Of a DNA stretch of 64,000 bases, positions 54,222 through 63,133 are shown piece after piece; position 1 is the first letter of the stretch; each line of letters starts with the position of its first letter. The notes beneath the pieces are model-generated. The model had not been told where the DNA came from, did no database searches, and worked only from the letters and a program-made list of their open reading frames with translations. The DNA is taken from positions 448,621-512,620 of the forward strand of contig NZ_JAHYSS010000004.1 in NCBI RefSeq assembly GCF_019802255.1. The letters run 5' to 3'. The position numbers and the translations under genes were made by a program. The stretch comes from Pedobacter polysacchareus. Lineage in GTDB: Bacteria > Bacteroidota > Bacteroidia > Sphingobacteriales > Sphingobacteriaceae.

Positions 54222-55994
54222 ATGTCTAAAATAAGTGGTGATGCGTTAAATGTTGGCCTGTTGAAAAGAGTTTTTCAATACGTAAAACCTTACCGTACTA
54301 TCTTTATATGGGCAATCGTATTGACAATATTGCTGGCCTTAATTGCGCCTGCAAGACCTTTCCTGATTCAATATACACTGGATCATTATATCATGAAGGG
54401 GGAGTACAGCGGATTGCTAAACATGACGATCCTGATGCTGGTGCTGCTGGTGGTTCAGGCAGGAATTCAATTTAGCCAGACCCTGCTGACCAATACCCTC
54501 GGGCAATCGGCCATTCGTGACCTCAGGATCAATGTATTCAACCACATCACCAAACTGCGCTTAAAATATTTCGACAATACCCCAATCGGACAATTGATCA
54601 CCCGTACCGTTTCCGATCTCGAAACCATTGCAGAGATCTTTTCCGAAGGACTGATTGTGATCATCGGAGATATTCTGATGGTGATTGTCATCATTGGCGT
54701 CATGATTTACAGAGATTGGGCTTTAACTTTTGTGGTATTGCTGCCCATGCCTTTGCTCATGATCGCCACCTCCGTTTTTCAAAAAGCGATCAAATCTGCC
54801 TTTCAGGAAATCAGGACTGAGGTTTCCAACCTGAATACGTATTTGCAGGAGCACATTTCTGGTGTTTCTATCATCCAGTATTTCGCCAGAGAACAACAGG
54901 AATATAAAAAGTTTGTCAAAATCAATGCCCGTTACCGCGATGCCAATATCCGTTCTAACTGGTATTATTCTATATTTTTTCCGGTAGTAGAGATCATTTC
55001 TGCAATGTCATTGGGCTTACTGGTTTGGTATGGCTCAAAAAGTATCCTGGCTAAGCCAATGGATGTGACACCTGGAACTATTGCTGAGTTTATTTTATAC
55101 ATTAGTATGCTTTTTCGTCCGATCAGGGAGCTTGCGGATAAGTTCAATACCCTGCAGATGGGGATGGTTGGTGCCGAAAGGGTGTTCAAAGTATTGGATA
55201 CCGATGAACATACCGAGGATAAAGGCACTTATGCGCCCGCAAAAATGGCTGGTTCTATTACTTTTGATCAGGTATGGTTCGCCTATATCGATGAGAACTA
55301 TGTACTGAAAAACATCTCTTTTGAGGTGCAGGCAGGAAAAACCATTGCCCTGGTAGGCGCTACCGGTGCCGGTAAATCTTCAACCATTAATATCCTGAAC
55401 AGGTTCTATGAAATTCAGAAAGGGGAGATTAAAATTGATGGGGTGCCAATTCAGGATTATAAACTGGATTTTCTTAGAAAAAATATTGCAACCGTACTGC
55501 AGGATGTGTTCCTGTTTTCGGATACTATATTTAACAACATTACCCTGAACAATCCGGAAATTGGAATGGAAGAAGTAGTGGATGCCGCTAAAAAGGTAGG
55601 CGCTCATGATTTCATAGAGCGATTGCCGGGCGGTTATCAATATAATGTGATGGAACGCGGTGCTACGCTTTCTGCCGGACAAGCACAGCTGATTTCATTT
55701 ATCAGGGCATTGGTGTATAACCCATCTATTTTAGTGCTGGACGAAGCCACTTCATCGGTGGATACGGAAACAGAAATGCTGATCCAGCGGGCCATTGAAA
55801 ACTTGATGAAAGGAAGAACTTCTATCGTAATCGCCCACCGCTTGTCTACCATTCAGAAAGCAGATCAGATTCTGGTGCTGGATAAAGGGGAGATTAAGGA
55901 AATGGGAACACACCAGCAATTGTTGAAACTGGATGGCTACTATAAGCGATTATATGACCTTCAATTCAATTCTGGCGGAATAGTATCGACCTAA
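54222..55994 (+). CDS. ABC exporter half-transporter (MsbA-like)
   Basis: A 590-residue fused permease and ATPase. Six transmembrane helices fill about residues 25-310. The nucleotide-binding domain has Walker A ALVGATGAGKSS, Q-loop VLQDVFLFSDT, signature LSAGQAQLISF (canonical LSGGQ altered at the third position), Walker B ILVLDEATSSVD and the switch His in IAHRLSTI. It works as a homodimer or heterodimer; the substrate is unknown (lipid, drug or peptide). It is translationally linked to truA (1 nt apart). Confidence 0.92.
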   Translation: MSKISGDALNVGLLKRVFQYVKPYRTIFIWAIVLTILLALIAPARPFLIQYTLDHYIMKGEYSGLLNMTILMLVLLVVQAGIQFSQTLLTNTLGQSAIRDLRINVFNHITKLRLKYFDNTPIGQLITRTVSDLETIAEIFSEGLIVIIGDILMVIVIIGVMIYRDWALTFVVLLPMPLLMIATSVFQKAIKSAFQEIRTEVSNLNTYLQEHISGVSIIQYFAREQQEYKKFVKINARYRDANIRSNWYYSIFFPVVEIISAMSLGLLVWYGSKSILAKPMDVTPGTIAEFILYISMLFRPIRELADKFNTLQMGMVGAERVFKVLDTDEHTEDKGTYAPAKMAGSITFDQVWFAYIDENYVLKNISFEVQAGKTIALVGATGAGKSSTINILNRFYEIQKGEIKIDGVPIQDYKLDFLRKNIATVLQDVFLFSDTIFNNITLNNPEIGMEEVVDAAKKVGAHDFIERLPGGYQYNVMERGATLSAGQAQLISFIRALVYNPSILVLDEATSSVDTETEMLIQRAIENLMKGRTSIVIAHRLSTIQKADQILVLDKGEIKEMGTHQQLLKLDGYYKRLYDLQFNSGGIVST

Positions 55995-56070
55995 AAAAAG
56001 AATTAAATATTCAGAATTGTGACCTTGTAGTCCGGCGCACTTATTGGGCCTAAACAGGGTCTTGGTAGTG

Positions 56071-56096
56071 GGCTGGTAGGGCCCTGCTAGGGCCAG
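56071..56096. repeat. GC-rich palindromic patch between the ABC and unknown genes
   Basis: GGCCCT (56080-56085) and AGGGCC (56089-56094) form a tight 3-nt-loop hairpin within a stretch that is much richer in G and C than its surroundings (about 56047-56125). No T-run follows. A weak GAGGA/TCCTC hairpin with TTT occurs at 56141-56160. Confidence 0.4.
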
Positions 56097-56158
56097 TTTG
56101 CCTGAAGAGGCTTAGCCAGCCCTTTGATATGATACTATTGGAGGAGGGCAGTTCCTCT

Positions 56159-56587
56159 TTAGTCCTTCACGATTACACTAATCGTTTTGTCTAGTTTAAT
56201 CGTGTGAATCACTTTTGTTCTTTCACTGTAAACGACTACTTTATTTTCATCCAGATATTGAATGAGTTTATAGGGTTCAGACAGCTGTACAAATCTCCAT
56301 TGGGTATAAAACTGATCTGAAAGCGCTTTTTCCTTAGGAAGGTAAGTAATGGCGATTTCCACATCTGTGATCTCGCTGATGAAAAAATATTCATTGCTGG
56401 TGAGGACTTTCTTTGCGGTCGGAGCTTCCTGGAATTCTTTAATCGTAAGTGCTCTTAAAATATTAGAAGGCTGTGTTGGATTTCTGTTGATCACGTCTAC
56501 AATCAGGTTGTTCACTTCGTTTTTGGTCGTCAGGAATTTTCCGTTTCCTATGTTAGTGATTTTGAATACGATATTAAGGGGGCTCAT
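56159..56587 (-). CDS. Unrecognised protein, 142 aa
   Basis: A soluble protein with no signal peptide or membrane segment, mixed charge and regular alternating strands (VFKITNIGNGKFLTTKNEVNNL; KVIHTIKLDKTISVIV). No motif is recognised. It is convergent with the ABC transporter gene and divergent from sucD, separated from the latter by 241 bp with no other gene. Codon use is like its neighbours, which supports coding, but the function cannot be assigned. Confidence 0.55.
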   Translation of the reverse strand: MSPLNIVFKITNIGNGKFLTTKNEVNNLIVDVINRNPTQPSNILRALTIKEFQEAPTAKKVLTSNEYFFISEITDVEIAITYLPKEKALSDQFYTQWRFVQLSEPYKLIQYLDENKVVVYSERTKVIHTIKLDKTISVIVKD

Positions 56588-56777
56588 GGCAGGAAGTTTT
56601 TTTTGTAAAGAAAGTGGTATTTGTCATAATTATCAAAAAATTTGTAACAATGATTGGCTGATAGTGGAAATGGGTGTTTTTTGGATGATCCAAAAGGAAA
56701 GAAAAAGACGCCTTGCCAAAAATGAAAATAGATCGCCATCAAAAATAAAAATGGATTGTAATAAAAATGGTAATGAA

Positions 56778-56809
56778 TTTGACAATCCATTCCAATTAGC
56801 TTAGATTTG
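56778..56809 (+). promoter_or_regulatory. Bacteroidota-type promoter for sucD
   Basis: TTTG (56778-56781) and TAGATTTG (56802-56809) are separated by 20 bp, a close consensus match. Transcription would start near 56814, 15 nt before the ATG. Confidence 0.8.
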
Positions 56810-56828
56810 CACAAAAAAAAATAGATAC

Positions 56829-57701
56829 ATGAGTGTTTTAGTAAATAAGGATTCAAAAGTTATTGTTCAGGGTTTTACTGGAAATGAGGGTACTTATCAT
56901 GCCTCTCAAATGATAGATTACGGAACTAACGTTGTTGGTGGTGTAACCCCAGGCAAAGGTGGCCAGACTCATTTGGAAAGGCCCGTATTTAATACGGTAA
57001 AGGATGCGGTTGATCAAGCCGGTGCCAATGTATCTATCATTTTTGTTCCGCCAGCTTTTGCTGCAGATGCCATTATGGAAGCTGCTGAAGCAGGTATTAA
57101 AGTGATCGTTTGTATTACTGAAGGTATCCCAACAAAGGATATGATTCAAGTAAAAGAATATATTTCCGACAGAGATTGCCGTTTAATCGGTCCAAACTGT
57201 CCAGGTATCATTACTGCTGATGAGGCAAAAATCGGTATCATGCCAGGCTTTATCTTCAAAAAAGGTACAGTAGGTGTGGTTTCAAAATCAGGCACTTTAA
57301 CTTATGAAGCGGTTGATCAGGTAGTGAAAGCAGGTTTAGGTATTACTACTGCAATCGGTATCGGTGGTGACCCCATCATTGGAACCACTACTAAAGAAGC
57401 GGTTGAATTGTTAATGAACGATCCAGAAACTGAAGGTATCATCATGATTGGTGAAATCGGTGGTGGCATGGAAGCTGAAGCTGCGCTTTGGATCAAAGAA
57501 CATGGTACTAAGCCTGTTGTTGGTTTCATCGCTGGTCAGACTGCGCCTCCGGGACGTAGAATGGGCCATGCTGGCGCAATCGTTGGTGGCGAAGATGATA
57601 CAGCTGCTGCAAAAATGAAAATTATGGCTGAATGTGGTATCCGTGTAGTAGAAAGTCCTGCTGAAATCGGAGAAGCAATGGCTGCTTTATTGAAGAAATA
57701 A
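56829..57701 (+). CDS. sucD: Succinate-CoA ligase alpha subunit
   Basis: The alpha subunit of succinyl-CoA synthetase of the TCA cycle (290 aa). It contains the CoA-binding region [23 protein letters not shown] (in pieces [12 protein letters not shown]), GPNCPGIIT, and the active-site His that becomes phosphorylated in [13 protein letters not shown]. Full length. The beta-subunit gene sucC is not adjacent, which is common in Bacteroidota. It has its own promoter and terminator. Confidence 0.96.
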   Translation: MSVLVNKDSKVIVQGFTGNEGTYHASQMIDYGTNVVGGVTPGKGGQTHLERPVFNTVKDAVDQAGANVSIIFVPPAFAADAIMEAAEAGIKVIVCITEGIPTKDMIQVKEYISDRDCRLIGPNCPGIITADEAKIGIMPGFIFKKGTVGVVSKSGTLTYEAVDQVVKAGLGITTAIGIGGDPIIGTTTKEAVELLMNDPETEGIIMIGEIGGGMEAEAALWIKEHGTKPVVGFIAGQTAPPGRRMGHAGAIVGGEDDTAAAKMKIMAECGIRVVESPAEIGEAMAALLKK

Positions 57702-57722
57702 TAAGATCTTCTTGTATAAATC

Positions 57723-57759
57723 AAAAGCTCTGGTGAATTTTTCATCGGAGCTTTTTTTA
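57723..57759 (+). terminator. Intrinsic terminator after sucD
   Basis: AAAAGCTCTGGTG (57723-57735) pairs with CATCGGAGCTTTT (57743-57755), with two G-U pairs and a 7-nt loop, ending in a T-run. Confidence 0.85.
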
Positions 57760-57842
57760 TTTAAGGATGACGGTATTATGGCAGTTTTGGAAAACTTTAA
57801 AAACCATTTAGCCGTATATTGTATTAAATAAAGGAGATACCG

Positions 57843-58328
57843 ATGAAAGCCCTGATCAACAAAGCATTTATATTGGCCGGTTTACTGGTAGTCACTAGTC
57901 TAACGGCCTGTGCACAAAAAGAGAAAAAAGAACAAGTAGTCCAAAAAACAAGTAAGAATCCTATGGAATGGAATAAATTAACCAAAGCTGAAGAAGACGT
58001 AATCGTTGGTAAAGGGACTGAATACCCTGGAACCGGAAAGCTGCTGAATAATAAAGAAAAAGGAACTTATATCTGTCGTCGCTGCAATGCTCCATTGTTC
58101 CGCTCTGAGAATAAATTTGAGTCGGAATGCGGATGGCCTAGCTTCGATGATGAGATCAAAGGGGCAGTATTGAGAATTCCTGATGCAGATGGCATGCGTA
58201 CCGAAATTGTATGCGCAAATTGTAAAGCACATCTGGGTCACGTATTTATTGGCGAAGGCTTCACAAACAAGAATACAAGGAACTGTGTGAACTCTATTTC
58301 TATGTCATTTGTTCCTGATAAGAAATAA
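57843..58328 (+). CDS. msrB: Peptide-methionine (R)-S-oxide reductase, lipoprotein form
   Basis: Reduces methionine-R-sulfoxide in proteins (161 aa). The N-terminus is a lipoprotein signal with lipobox LTAC (Cys23), so the enzyme is expected on the periplasmic face of a membrane. The MsrB domain has zinc pairs CRRC and CANC, ECGWPSFDD, HLGHVFIGEG and the catalytic Cys148 in RNCVNSISM. A Shine-Dalgarno AAGGAG (57831-57836) precedes ATG. The thiol partner is not encoded nearby. Confidence 0.93.
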   Translation: MKALINKAFILAGLLVVTSLTACAQKEKKEQVVQKTSKNPMEWNKLTKAEEDVIVGKGTEYPGTGKLLNNKEKGTYICRRCNAPLFRSENKFESECGWPSFDDEIKGAVLRIPDADGMRTEIVCANCKAHLGHVFIGEGFTNKNTRNCVNSISMSFVPDKK

Positions 58329-58382
58329 TCGAATTTTTCTGGAAATTACCATAATGCTCAGTGATAACTTGCTGGGCATTTC

Positions 58383-58414
58383 TTGTTTATCCGGATGTAC
58401 TTTGCTTATGTTTG
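58383..58414 (+). promoter_or_regulatory. Bacteroidota-type promoter for the RlpA-like gene
   Basis: TTG (58383-58385) and TATGTTTG (58407-58414) are spaced by 21 bp. Transcription would begin near 58419, 19 nt before ATG 58438. Confidence 0.6.
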
Positions 58415-58437
58415 TCCTTTCACCAACAATTGTAAAT

Positions 58438-58836
58438 ATGAAGTATTGCTTATTTTTATGTTTGATGTTGTCTTTCACAGGCATTTCTGCCGGAGTCGAC
58501 AATACCAGCGGAACAATAGAAGCGGATACAACGGTACGCACAAAAACAGGTTATGCCACTTATTACGCCAGGAAATTTGAAGGACGCCGGACCACCAGCG
58601 GACACCGGTACCGGGCCAGTAAAATGACCGCAGCCCACCTCAGTCTACCTTTCGGAACCATGGTTAAAGTAACCAACCTTTCCAACGGTAAAACAGTCCA
58701 CGTTAAAGTGAACGACAGAGGTCCCCACAGTAAAAAATACATCATTGATCTTTCCGCCGGTGCAGCAAAAAAACTAGGCTTCTACAGTAAAGGCCATTCA
58801 AAAGTTGAAATCAGCTACCAGCTTGAATCAGAATAA
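58438..58836 (+). CDS. RlpA-like double-psi beta-barrel protein
   Basis: A 132-residue exported protein with a signal peptide (YCLFLCLMLSFTGISAG). The DPBB domain is typical of RlpA: TGYATYYARKFEGRRTTSG, MTAAHLSLPFGTMVKVTNLSNGK, VKVNDRGP and IDLSAGAAKKLGF. Full RlpA proteins carry a SPOR domain; this one lacks it. RlpA family members cleave naked glycan strands in some species. The frame is open upstream to 58309, but ATG 58438 gives the signal peptide and follows the promoter. Confidence 0.86.
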   Translation: MKYCLFLCLMLSFTGISAGVDNTSGTIEADTTVRTKTGYATYYARKFEGRRTTSGHRYRASKMTAAHLSLPFGTMVKVTNLSNGKTVHVKVNDRGPHSKKYIIDLSAGAAKKLGFYSKGHSKVEISYQLESE

Positions 58837-59204
58837 GATTTCTTAAATATTTCGGTTTAATCTCTATTTATTAACATCGTTTACAAACTATGGTAATCGA
58901 TAAAAAGAAATGAATACCAAAATTCAAGGTAATTAGTGTGTCAATTTCTTTTCAGCGTGTTGATAAATATGACCTCTTGTTAACAACTATTGTAAGGGAA
59001 TCAGAGCGCCAGACTTTATATTTGTTATAGTAAAGTTCTTTAGTAAACCACATCAGGATTTTTAGTTAAAGCTTTAGTATTTAGTGATTTAAGATTGATG
59101 GTGAATTTTCTTCCAATCCAATTTAAAAACTGAGTATGGATAGCTTGTCCGCTGGATTCTAAGACGCTTTTAAATTATTCTATACATTTATCCTTATTAA
59201 AAAG
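58837..59204 (+). other. 368-bp AT-rich gap with possible nrdB promoter and operator dyad
   Basis: No coding frame of credible quality is seen. A TATATTTG box (59017-59024) sits inside a dyad, ACTTTA (59013-59018) / TAAAGT (59031-59036) with inner TATA/TATA. The TTG upstream is 24 bp away, longer than usual. If used, the leader of nrdB would be about 175 nt. No NrdR-box consensus was recognised. Confidence 0.35.
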
Positions 59205-60185
59205 ATGCTTATGCAAGAAGAAGAAGTATTATTAAGAGAAAACAAAGATCGTTTTGTTCTTTTGCCAATTAAATATCCTGAAATCTGGGAAATGTATAAA
59301 AAGAGTGAAGCCAGCTTCTGGACTGCGGAAGAAATTGATCTTTCCGATGATCAGAAACACTGGGATAACTTGAATGATGGCGAAAGACATTTCATTTCTC
59401 ATATTCTGGCCTTCTTCTCGGCAAGTGATGGTATCGTAAATGAAAACCTTGCTGTAAACTTCATGAGTGAGGTACAGCTTCCGGAAGCACGCTGCTTCTA
59501 TGGTTTCCAGATCATGATGGAAAACATTCACTCCGAAACTTATGCTTTATTAATAGATACCTATATCAAGGATCCTGATGAAAAAGACAGGTTATTCCAT
59601 GCCATTGATACCGTTCCTTGTGTGAAGAAAAAAGCAGAATGGGCATTGAGATGGATAGAAAATGGTAGCTTTGCAGAACGTTTAGTCGCTTTTGCTGCCG
59701 TAGAAGGAATCTTCTTCAGTGGTAGTTTCTGCTCGATTTTCTGGTTGAAAAAACGTGGCCTGATGCCAGGATTGACCTTTAGTAATGAGTTGATTTCCAG
59801 AGATGAAGGTTCACACTGTGAATTCGCATGTTTATTATATGGCATGTTGAAAAACAGATTAAGCGAAGAGCAGGTGCATGGCATTATTTCTGATGCAGTA
59901 GAAATCGAGAAAGAATTCGTAACGGATGCTTTACCGGTGGCACTGATCGGAATGAACGCCAAACTGATGTCTCAATACATTGAATTTGTTGCGGATAGAT
60001 GGCTGCAGGAATTGGGTTATACCAAAATCTACAATGCCACTAACCCATTCGATTTCATGGAGATGATCTCGCTGCAGGGAAAAACCAACTTCTTTGAGAA
60101 AAGAGTAGGAGATTACCAGAAGAGCGGTGTCCTGACTTCAGCAGAAGATAAAGCAGCAGCTTTCTCTTTAGATGACGACTTTTAA
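59205..60185 (+). CDS. nrdB: Class Ia ribonucleotide reductase small subunit
   Basis: Carries the diiron-tyrosyl radical cofactor for deoxyribonucleotide synthesis (326 aa). The first iron ligand Asp45 is in AEEIDLSDD. Glu106, His109 and radical Tyr113 are in [13 protein letters not shown]. The second Glu/His pair is in [11 protein letters not shown]. The sequence style is close to eukaryotic R2. An alternative ATG lies two codons in (59211). nrdA follows after 110 bp. Confidence 0.96.
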   Translation: MLMQEEEVLLRENKDRFVLLPIKYPEIWEMYKKSEASFWTAEEIDLSDDQKHWDNLNDGERHFISHILAFFSASDGIVNENLAVNFMSEVQLPEARCFYGFQIMMENIHSETYALLIDTYIKDPDEKDRLFHAIDTVPCVKKKAEWALRWIENGSFAERLVAFAAVEGIFFSGSFCSIFWLKKRGLMPGLTFSNELISRDEGSHCEFACLLYGMLKNRLSEEQVHGIISDAVEIEKEFVTDALPVALIGMNAKLMSQYIEFVADRWLQELGYTKIYNATNPFDFMEMISLQGKTNFFEKRVGDYQKSGVLTSAEDKAAAFSLDDDF

Positions 60186-60295
60186 AATACTGTGCTCTTT
60201 TTGAGGACAGTAACCTAAAATAAATAATTGAAATTCGGTGCCTTTGCCGGGATCTTTACCACCTCCCGATCAGCACCTCTAAAAAGCTGAAAAAT

Positions 60296-62674
60296 ATGTT
60301 TGTAATAAAAAGAGATGGCCGTAAAGAAGCGGTGAGGTTTGATAAGATAACGGCTCGCATTGAGAAGTTATGTTACGGTTTTAATGTCGAACTGGTAGAT
60401 CCGATTGATGTTGCCAAGAAGGTAATTGAAGGTTTATATGATGGGGTAACGACCTCTGAACTGGATAACCTTGCAGCAGAAACCGCCGCCTCTTTAACTA
60501 CGAAACATCCGGATTACGCTTTGCTGGCTTCCCGTATCGCGGTATCTAACTTGCACAAAAACACGACAAAATCGTTCTCAAAAACGATGGAAAGCCTGTA
60601 TTTGTACATCGATGCCAAGACTGGAAAATCAGCTTCACTGATCGCAGATGATGTTTGGGAAGTGATTAAAGAACATGCAGATATTCTGGATAGTACCATT
60701 ATATACGACAGAGATTTTGGTTTCGATTACTTCGGTTTTAAAACACTGGAAAAGTCGTACCTGCTGAAAATCGAAGGTCAGATTGTAGAACGTCCTCAGC
60801 ATTTGTTCATGAGGGTTTCTGTAGGTATTCATAAAGGAGATATCGACAGTGTGATTAAAACTTACAACCTGATGAGTGAGCGTTGGTTTACACATGCTAC
60901 ACCAACCTTATTTAATGCCGCTACACCAAAACCTCAGATGTCTTCTTGTTTCTTATTGACGATGCAGGATGATAGTATTGAAGGAATTTATGATACGCTG
61001 AAACAAACGGCAAAAATTTCTCAAAGTGCTGGTGGTATTGGATTGAGTATTCACAATATCCGCGCTACAGGGTCTTATATCGGTGGTACCAATGGTACAA
61101 GTAACGGTATTGTTCCAATGCTAAAAGTATTCAATGATACAGCACGTTATGTAGATCAGGGTGGAGGTAAGCGTAAAGGTGCCTTTGCGATTTACTTAGA
61201 GCCTTGGCATGCAGATGTATTCAGTTTCCTTGACCTGCGTAAAAACCATGGTAAAGAAGAATTGCGTGCACGTGACTTGTTCTATGCGCTATGGGTTTGT
61301 GATTTATTCATGAGACGTGTAGAAGAAAATGGCGATTGGAGTTTATTCTGTCCGCATGAAGCACCAGGATTAGCAGATTGCTTTGGTGAAGAATTTGACG
61401 CACTTTATCAGCGTTATGAGCAAGAAGGAAGAGCCCGTAAAACGATCAAAGCTCAGGAATTATGGTTCGCCATCCTGGATTCACAAATCGAAACAGGTAC
61501 GCCTTATTTATTGTATAAAGATGCGGCTAACAGCAAATCTAACCAGCAAAACCTGGGTACGATCAAAAGTTCGAACCTTTGTACAGAAATCATCGAGTAT
61601 ACTTCTAAAGATGAAGTTGCGGTGTGTAACTTAGCTTCCTTAGCCTTACCTAGATACGTGATTAACGGTGAGTTTGACCACCAAAAATTATATGATGTGA
61701 CTTATCAGGCTACTTTAAACCTGAACAAGATCATCGATTACAACTATTACCCGGTAATTGAGGCGCAAAACTCTAACATGCGTCACAGACCAATCGGATT
61801 GGGCGTACAAGGGTTAGCAGATGCCTTTATTTTAATGCGTTTACCATTCGAAAGCGAAGGTGCACGTCAGTTGAATAAAGAAATCTTCGAAACGATTTAT
61901 TTCGCGGCAATGACTGCTTCTCATGACCTTGCGGTAGTGAATGGTCCTTACGAAACTTTCAAAGGTTCTCCTTTGTCGAAAGGTAAGTTCCAGTTCGACC
62001 TATGGAATGTACAGCCAGATAGTAACCGTTGGGATTGGGATTCATTGCGCAAAAATGTAGTTAAAAACGGAGTCTATAACTCTTTATTAGTAGCGCCAAT
62101 GCCTACTGCCTCTACTTCTCAGATCTTAGGAAACAATGAGTGCTTTGAGCCTTATACTTCTAACATCTACACCAGAAGGGTATTGAGTGGTGAATTCGTT
62201 GTCGTGAACAAACACTTACTAAAAGACCTTGTTGCTTTGGGCCTTTGGACTCCAGCAATGAAAGACAGAATTATTCTAGCAAATGGTTCGATTCAGGACA
62301 TCGCTGAGATTCCTGATTATATTAAAGAATTGTACAAAACAGTTTGGGAAATCAAAATGCGCAGCATTATTGATATGGCTGCCGACAGAGGTGTTTACAT
62401 CTGCCAGTCGCAATCACTAAACTTGTTTATCAATGCACCGAACACTTCGAAACTAACTTCAATGCACTTCTACGCATGGAAAAAAGGATTGAAAACTGGT
62501 ATGTATTACCTGCGTACACAAGCTGCCTCACAAGCAGTTAAGTTTACAGTAGAGAATCAAGCCGGTAAAAACATGGAGCCAGTCATTCCTGAGCATATTG
62601 AGCAGGTAGTAGAAGAAATTACTGACGGCCCGGTTTGTTCAATGGAAGAAGGCTGCATTAGCTGCTCTGGTTAA
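60296..62674 (+). CDS. nrdA: Class Ia ribonucleotide reductase large subunit
   Basis: Catalytic subunit (792 aa) that reduces ribonucleoside diphosphates. The N-terminal ATP cone ([18 protein letters not shown]) indicates overall allosteric control by ATP/dATP. Active-site cysteines lie in PQMSSCFLL and NLCTEII, with [11 protein letters not shown] nearby, and the C-terminal shuttle is GCISCSG. It lies in the order nrdB-nrdA and ends 26 bp before a strong terminator, after which the DnaA-box cluster begins. Confidence 0.97.
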   Translation: MFVIKRDGRKEAVRFDKITARIEKLCYGFNVELVDPIDVAKKVIEGLYDGVTTSELDNLAAETAASLTTKHPDYALLASRIAVSNLHKNTTKSFSKTMESLYLYIDAKTGKSASLIADDVWEVIKEHADILDSTIIYDRDFGFDYFGFKTLEKSYLLKIEGQIVERPQHLFMRVSVGIHKGDIDSVIKTYNLMSERWFTHATPTLFNAATPKPQMSSCFLLTMQDDSIEGIYDTLKQTAKISQSAGGIGLSIHNIRATGSYIGGTNGTSNGIVPMLKVFNDTARYVDQGGGKRKGAFAIYLEPWHADVFSFLDLRKNHGKEELRARDLFYALWVCDLFMRRVEENGDWSLFCPHEAPGLADCFGEEFDALYQRYEQEGRARKTIKAQELWFAILDSQIETGTPYLLYKDAANSKSNQQNLGTIKSSNLCTEIIEYTSKDEVAVCNLASLALPRYVINGEFDHQKLYDVTYQATLNLNKIIDYNYYPVIEAQNSNMRHRPIGLGVQGLADAFILMRLPFESEGARQLNKEIFETIYFAAMTASHDLAVVNGPYETFKGSPLSKGKFQFDLWNVQPDSNRWDWDSLRKNVVKNGVYNSLLVAPMPTASTSQILGNNECFEPYTSNIYTRRVLSGEFVVVNKHLLKDLVALGLWTPAMKDRIILANGSIQDIAEIPDYIKELYKTVWEIKMRSIIDMAADRGVYICQSQSLNLFINAPNTSKLTSMHFYAWKKGLKTGMYYLRTQAASQAVKFTVENQAGKNMEPVIPEHIEQVVEEITDGPVCSMEEGCISCSG

Positions 62675-62700
62675 TTCCAATCTAAACGCATAAACCATCA

Positions 62701-62730
62701 GGGGTAAGCTTCAAAACTTACCCCTTTTTT
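62701..62730 (+). terminator. Intrinsic terminator after nrdA
   Basis: GGGGTAAG (62701-62708) pairs with CTTACCCC (62717-62724), 8-nt loop, followed by six T. Confidence 0.88.
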
Positions 62731-62871
62731 ATGGCTGTATGATGCCTGTTGAACTGAGGTTATCCACATTTTGATTTTCGTTTTTACACAGCTTGTCCAC
62801 AGCTTCTACCTGGATTTTACACAATTGAATGCTCTTTTTCCACTGTTCTCCACGGTTTTTTTAGAATTACC

Positions 62872-62890
62872 AACAGGTTACTAACCTGTT
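62872..62890. repeat. AACAGGTT dyad and iterated AACAGGTT motif
   Basis: AACAGGTT (62872-62879), 3 nt, then AACCTGTT (62883-62890) is a perfect dyad. The same octamer recurs at 62905-62912, 62979-62986 and 63001-63008, and CACAGGTT occurs at 62947-62954 and 63023-63030. It is distinct from the DnaA box and may bind another factor. Confidence 0.6.
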
Positions 62891-62905
62891 CCCCACAGCT
62901 TGCCA

Positions 62906-62931
62906 ACAGGTTTTACACAGGGTTATCCACA
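62906..62931 (+). repeat. 26-bp direct repeat, copy 1, ending in a DnaA box
   Basis: Identical to 63024-63049 except for one base (A at 62915, G at 63033). It begins ACAGGTTTT, continues CACAGGG and ends in the perfect box TTATCCACA. Confidence 0.85.
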
Positions 62932-63023
62932 CGTTTAAAAGTTACCCACAGGTTTCCCACAGCAGGTGATGAGTTACAAACAGGTTGTTCACCGACTGCC
63001 AACAGGTTGCTAACGCGTTACCC

Positions 63024-63049
63024 ACAGGTTTTGCACAGGGTTATCCACA
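63024..63049 (+). repeat. 26-bp direct repeat, copy 2, ending in a DnaA box
   Basis: Second copy of the unit at 62906-62931, 118 bp downstream and in the same orientation, with one substitution. Confidence 0.85.
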
Positions 63050-63118
63050 TGCTTTTTACTTGTAAATAAGGCTTTTGTCATATTTATTAACGTTTACACA
63101 GCTTCATCTGCGATCTCG

Positions 63119-63126
63119 TATCTTTG
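63119..63126 (+). promoter_or_regulatory. Probable -7 box for the CWC protein gene
   Basis: TATCTTTG matches TAnnTTTG and ends 7 nt before ATG 63134, predicting a very short leader. No TTG lies at the expected -33 position, and the DnaA-like GTTTACACA at 63092-63100 occupies it. Confidence 0.5.
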
Positions 63127-63133
63127 TGAAATA

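Larger units (their letters stand above)
62745..63118 (+). other. oriC: Candidate chromosomal replication origin (DnaA-box cluster)
   Basis: About 375 bp without genes. Perfect TTATCCACA boxes lie at 62760-62768, 62923-62931 and 63041-63049, all in the same orientation. One-mismatch relatives include TTGTCCACA (62793), TTTTACACA (62782, 62815, 62911), TTACCCACA (62942, 63018) and TTTTGCACA (63029). More degenerate ones are TTCCCCACA (62889), TTTCCCACA (62953), TTACAAACA (62974) and GTTTACACA (63092). An AT-rich stretch at 63050-63096 could be the unwinding element. dnaA and dnaN are not adjacent. A DnaA-titrating or regulatory locus is the main alternative. Confidence 0.75.

Noticed and set aside
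58309..58437. Longer N-terminus for the RlpA-like protein overlapping msrB
   Set aside because: It would place the start upstream of the predicted promoter and bury the signal peptide.
62760..63050. CRISPR-like array
   Set aside because: Repeats are short, unevenly spaced and match DnaA boxes; there are no regular spacers or cas genes.
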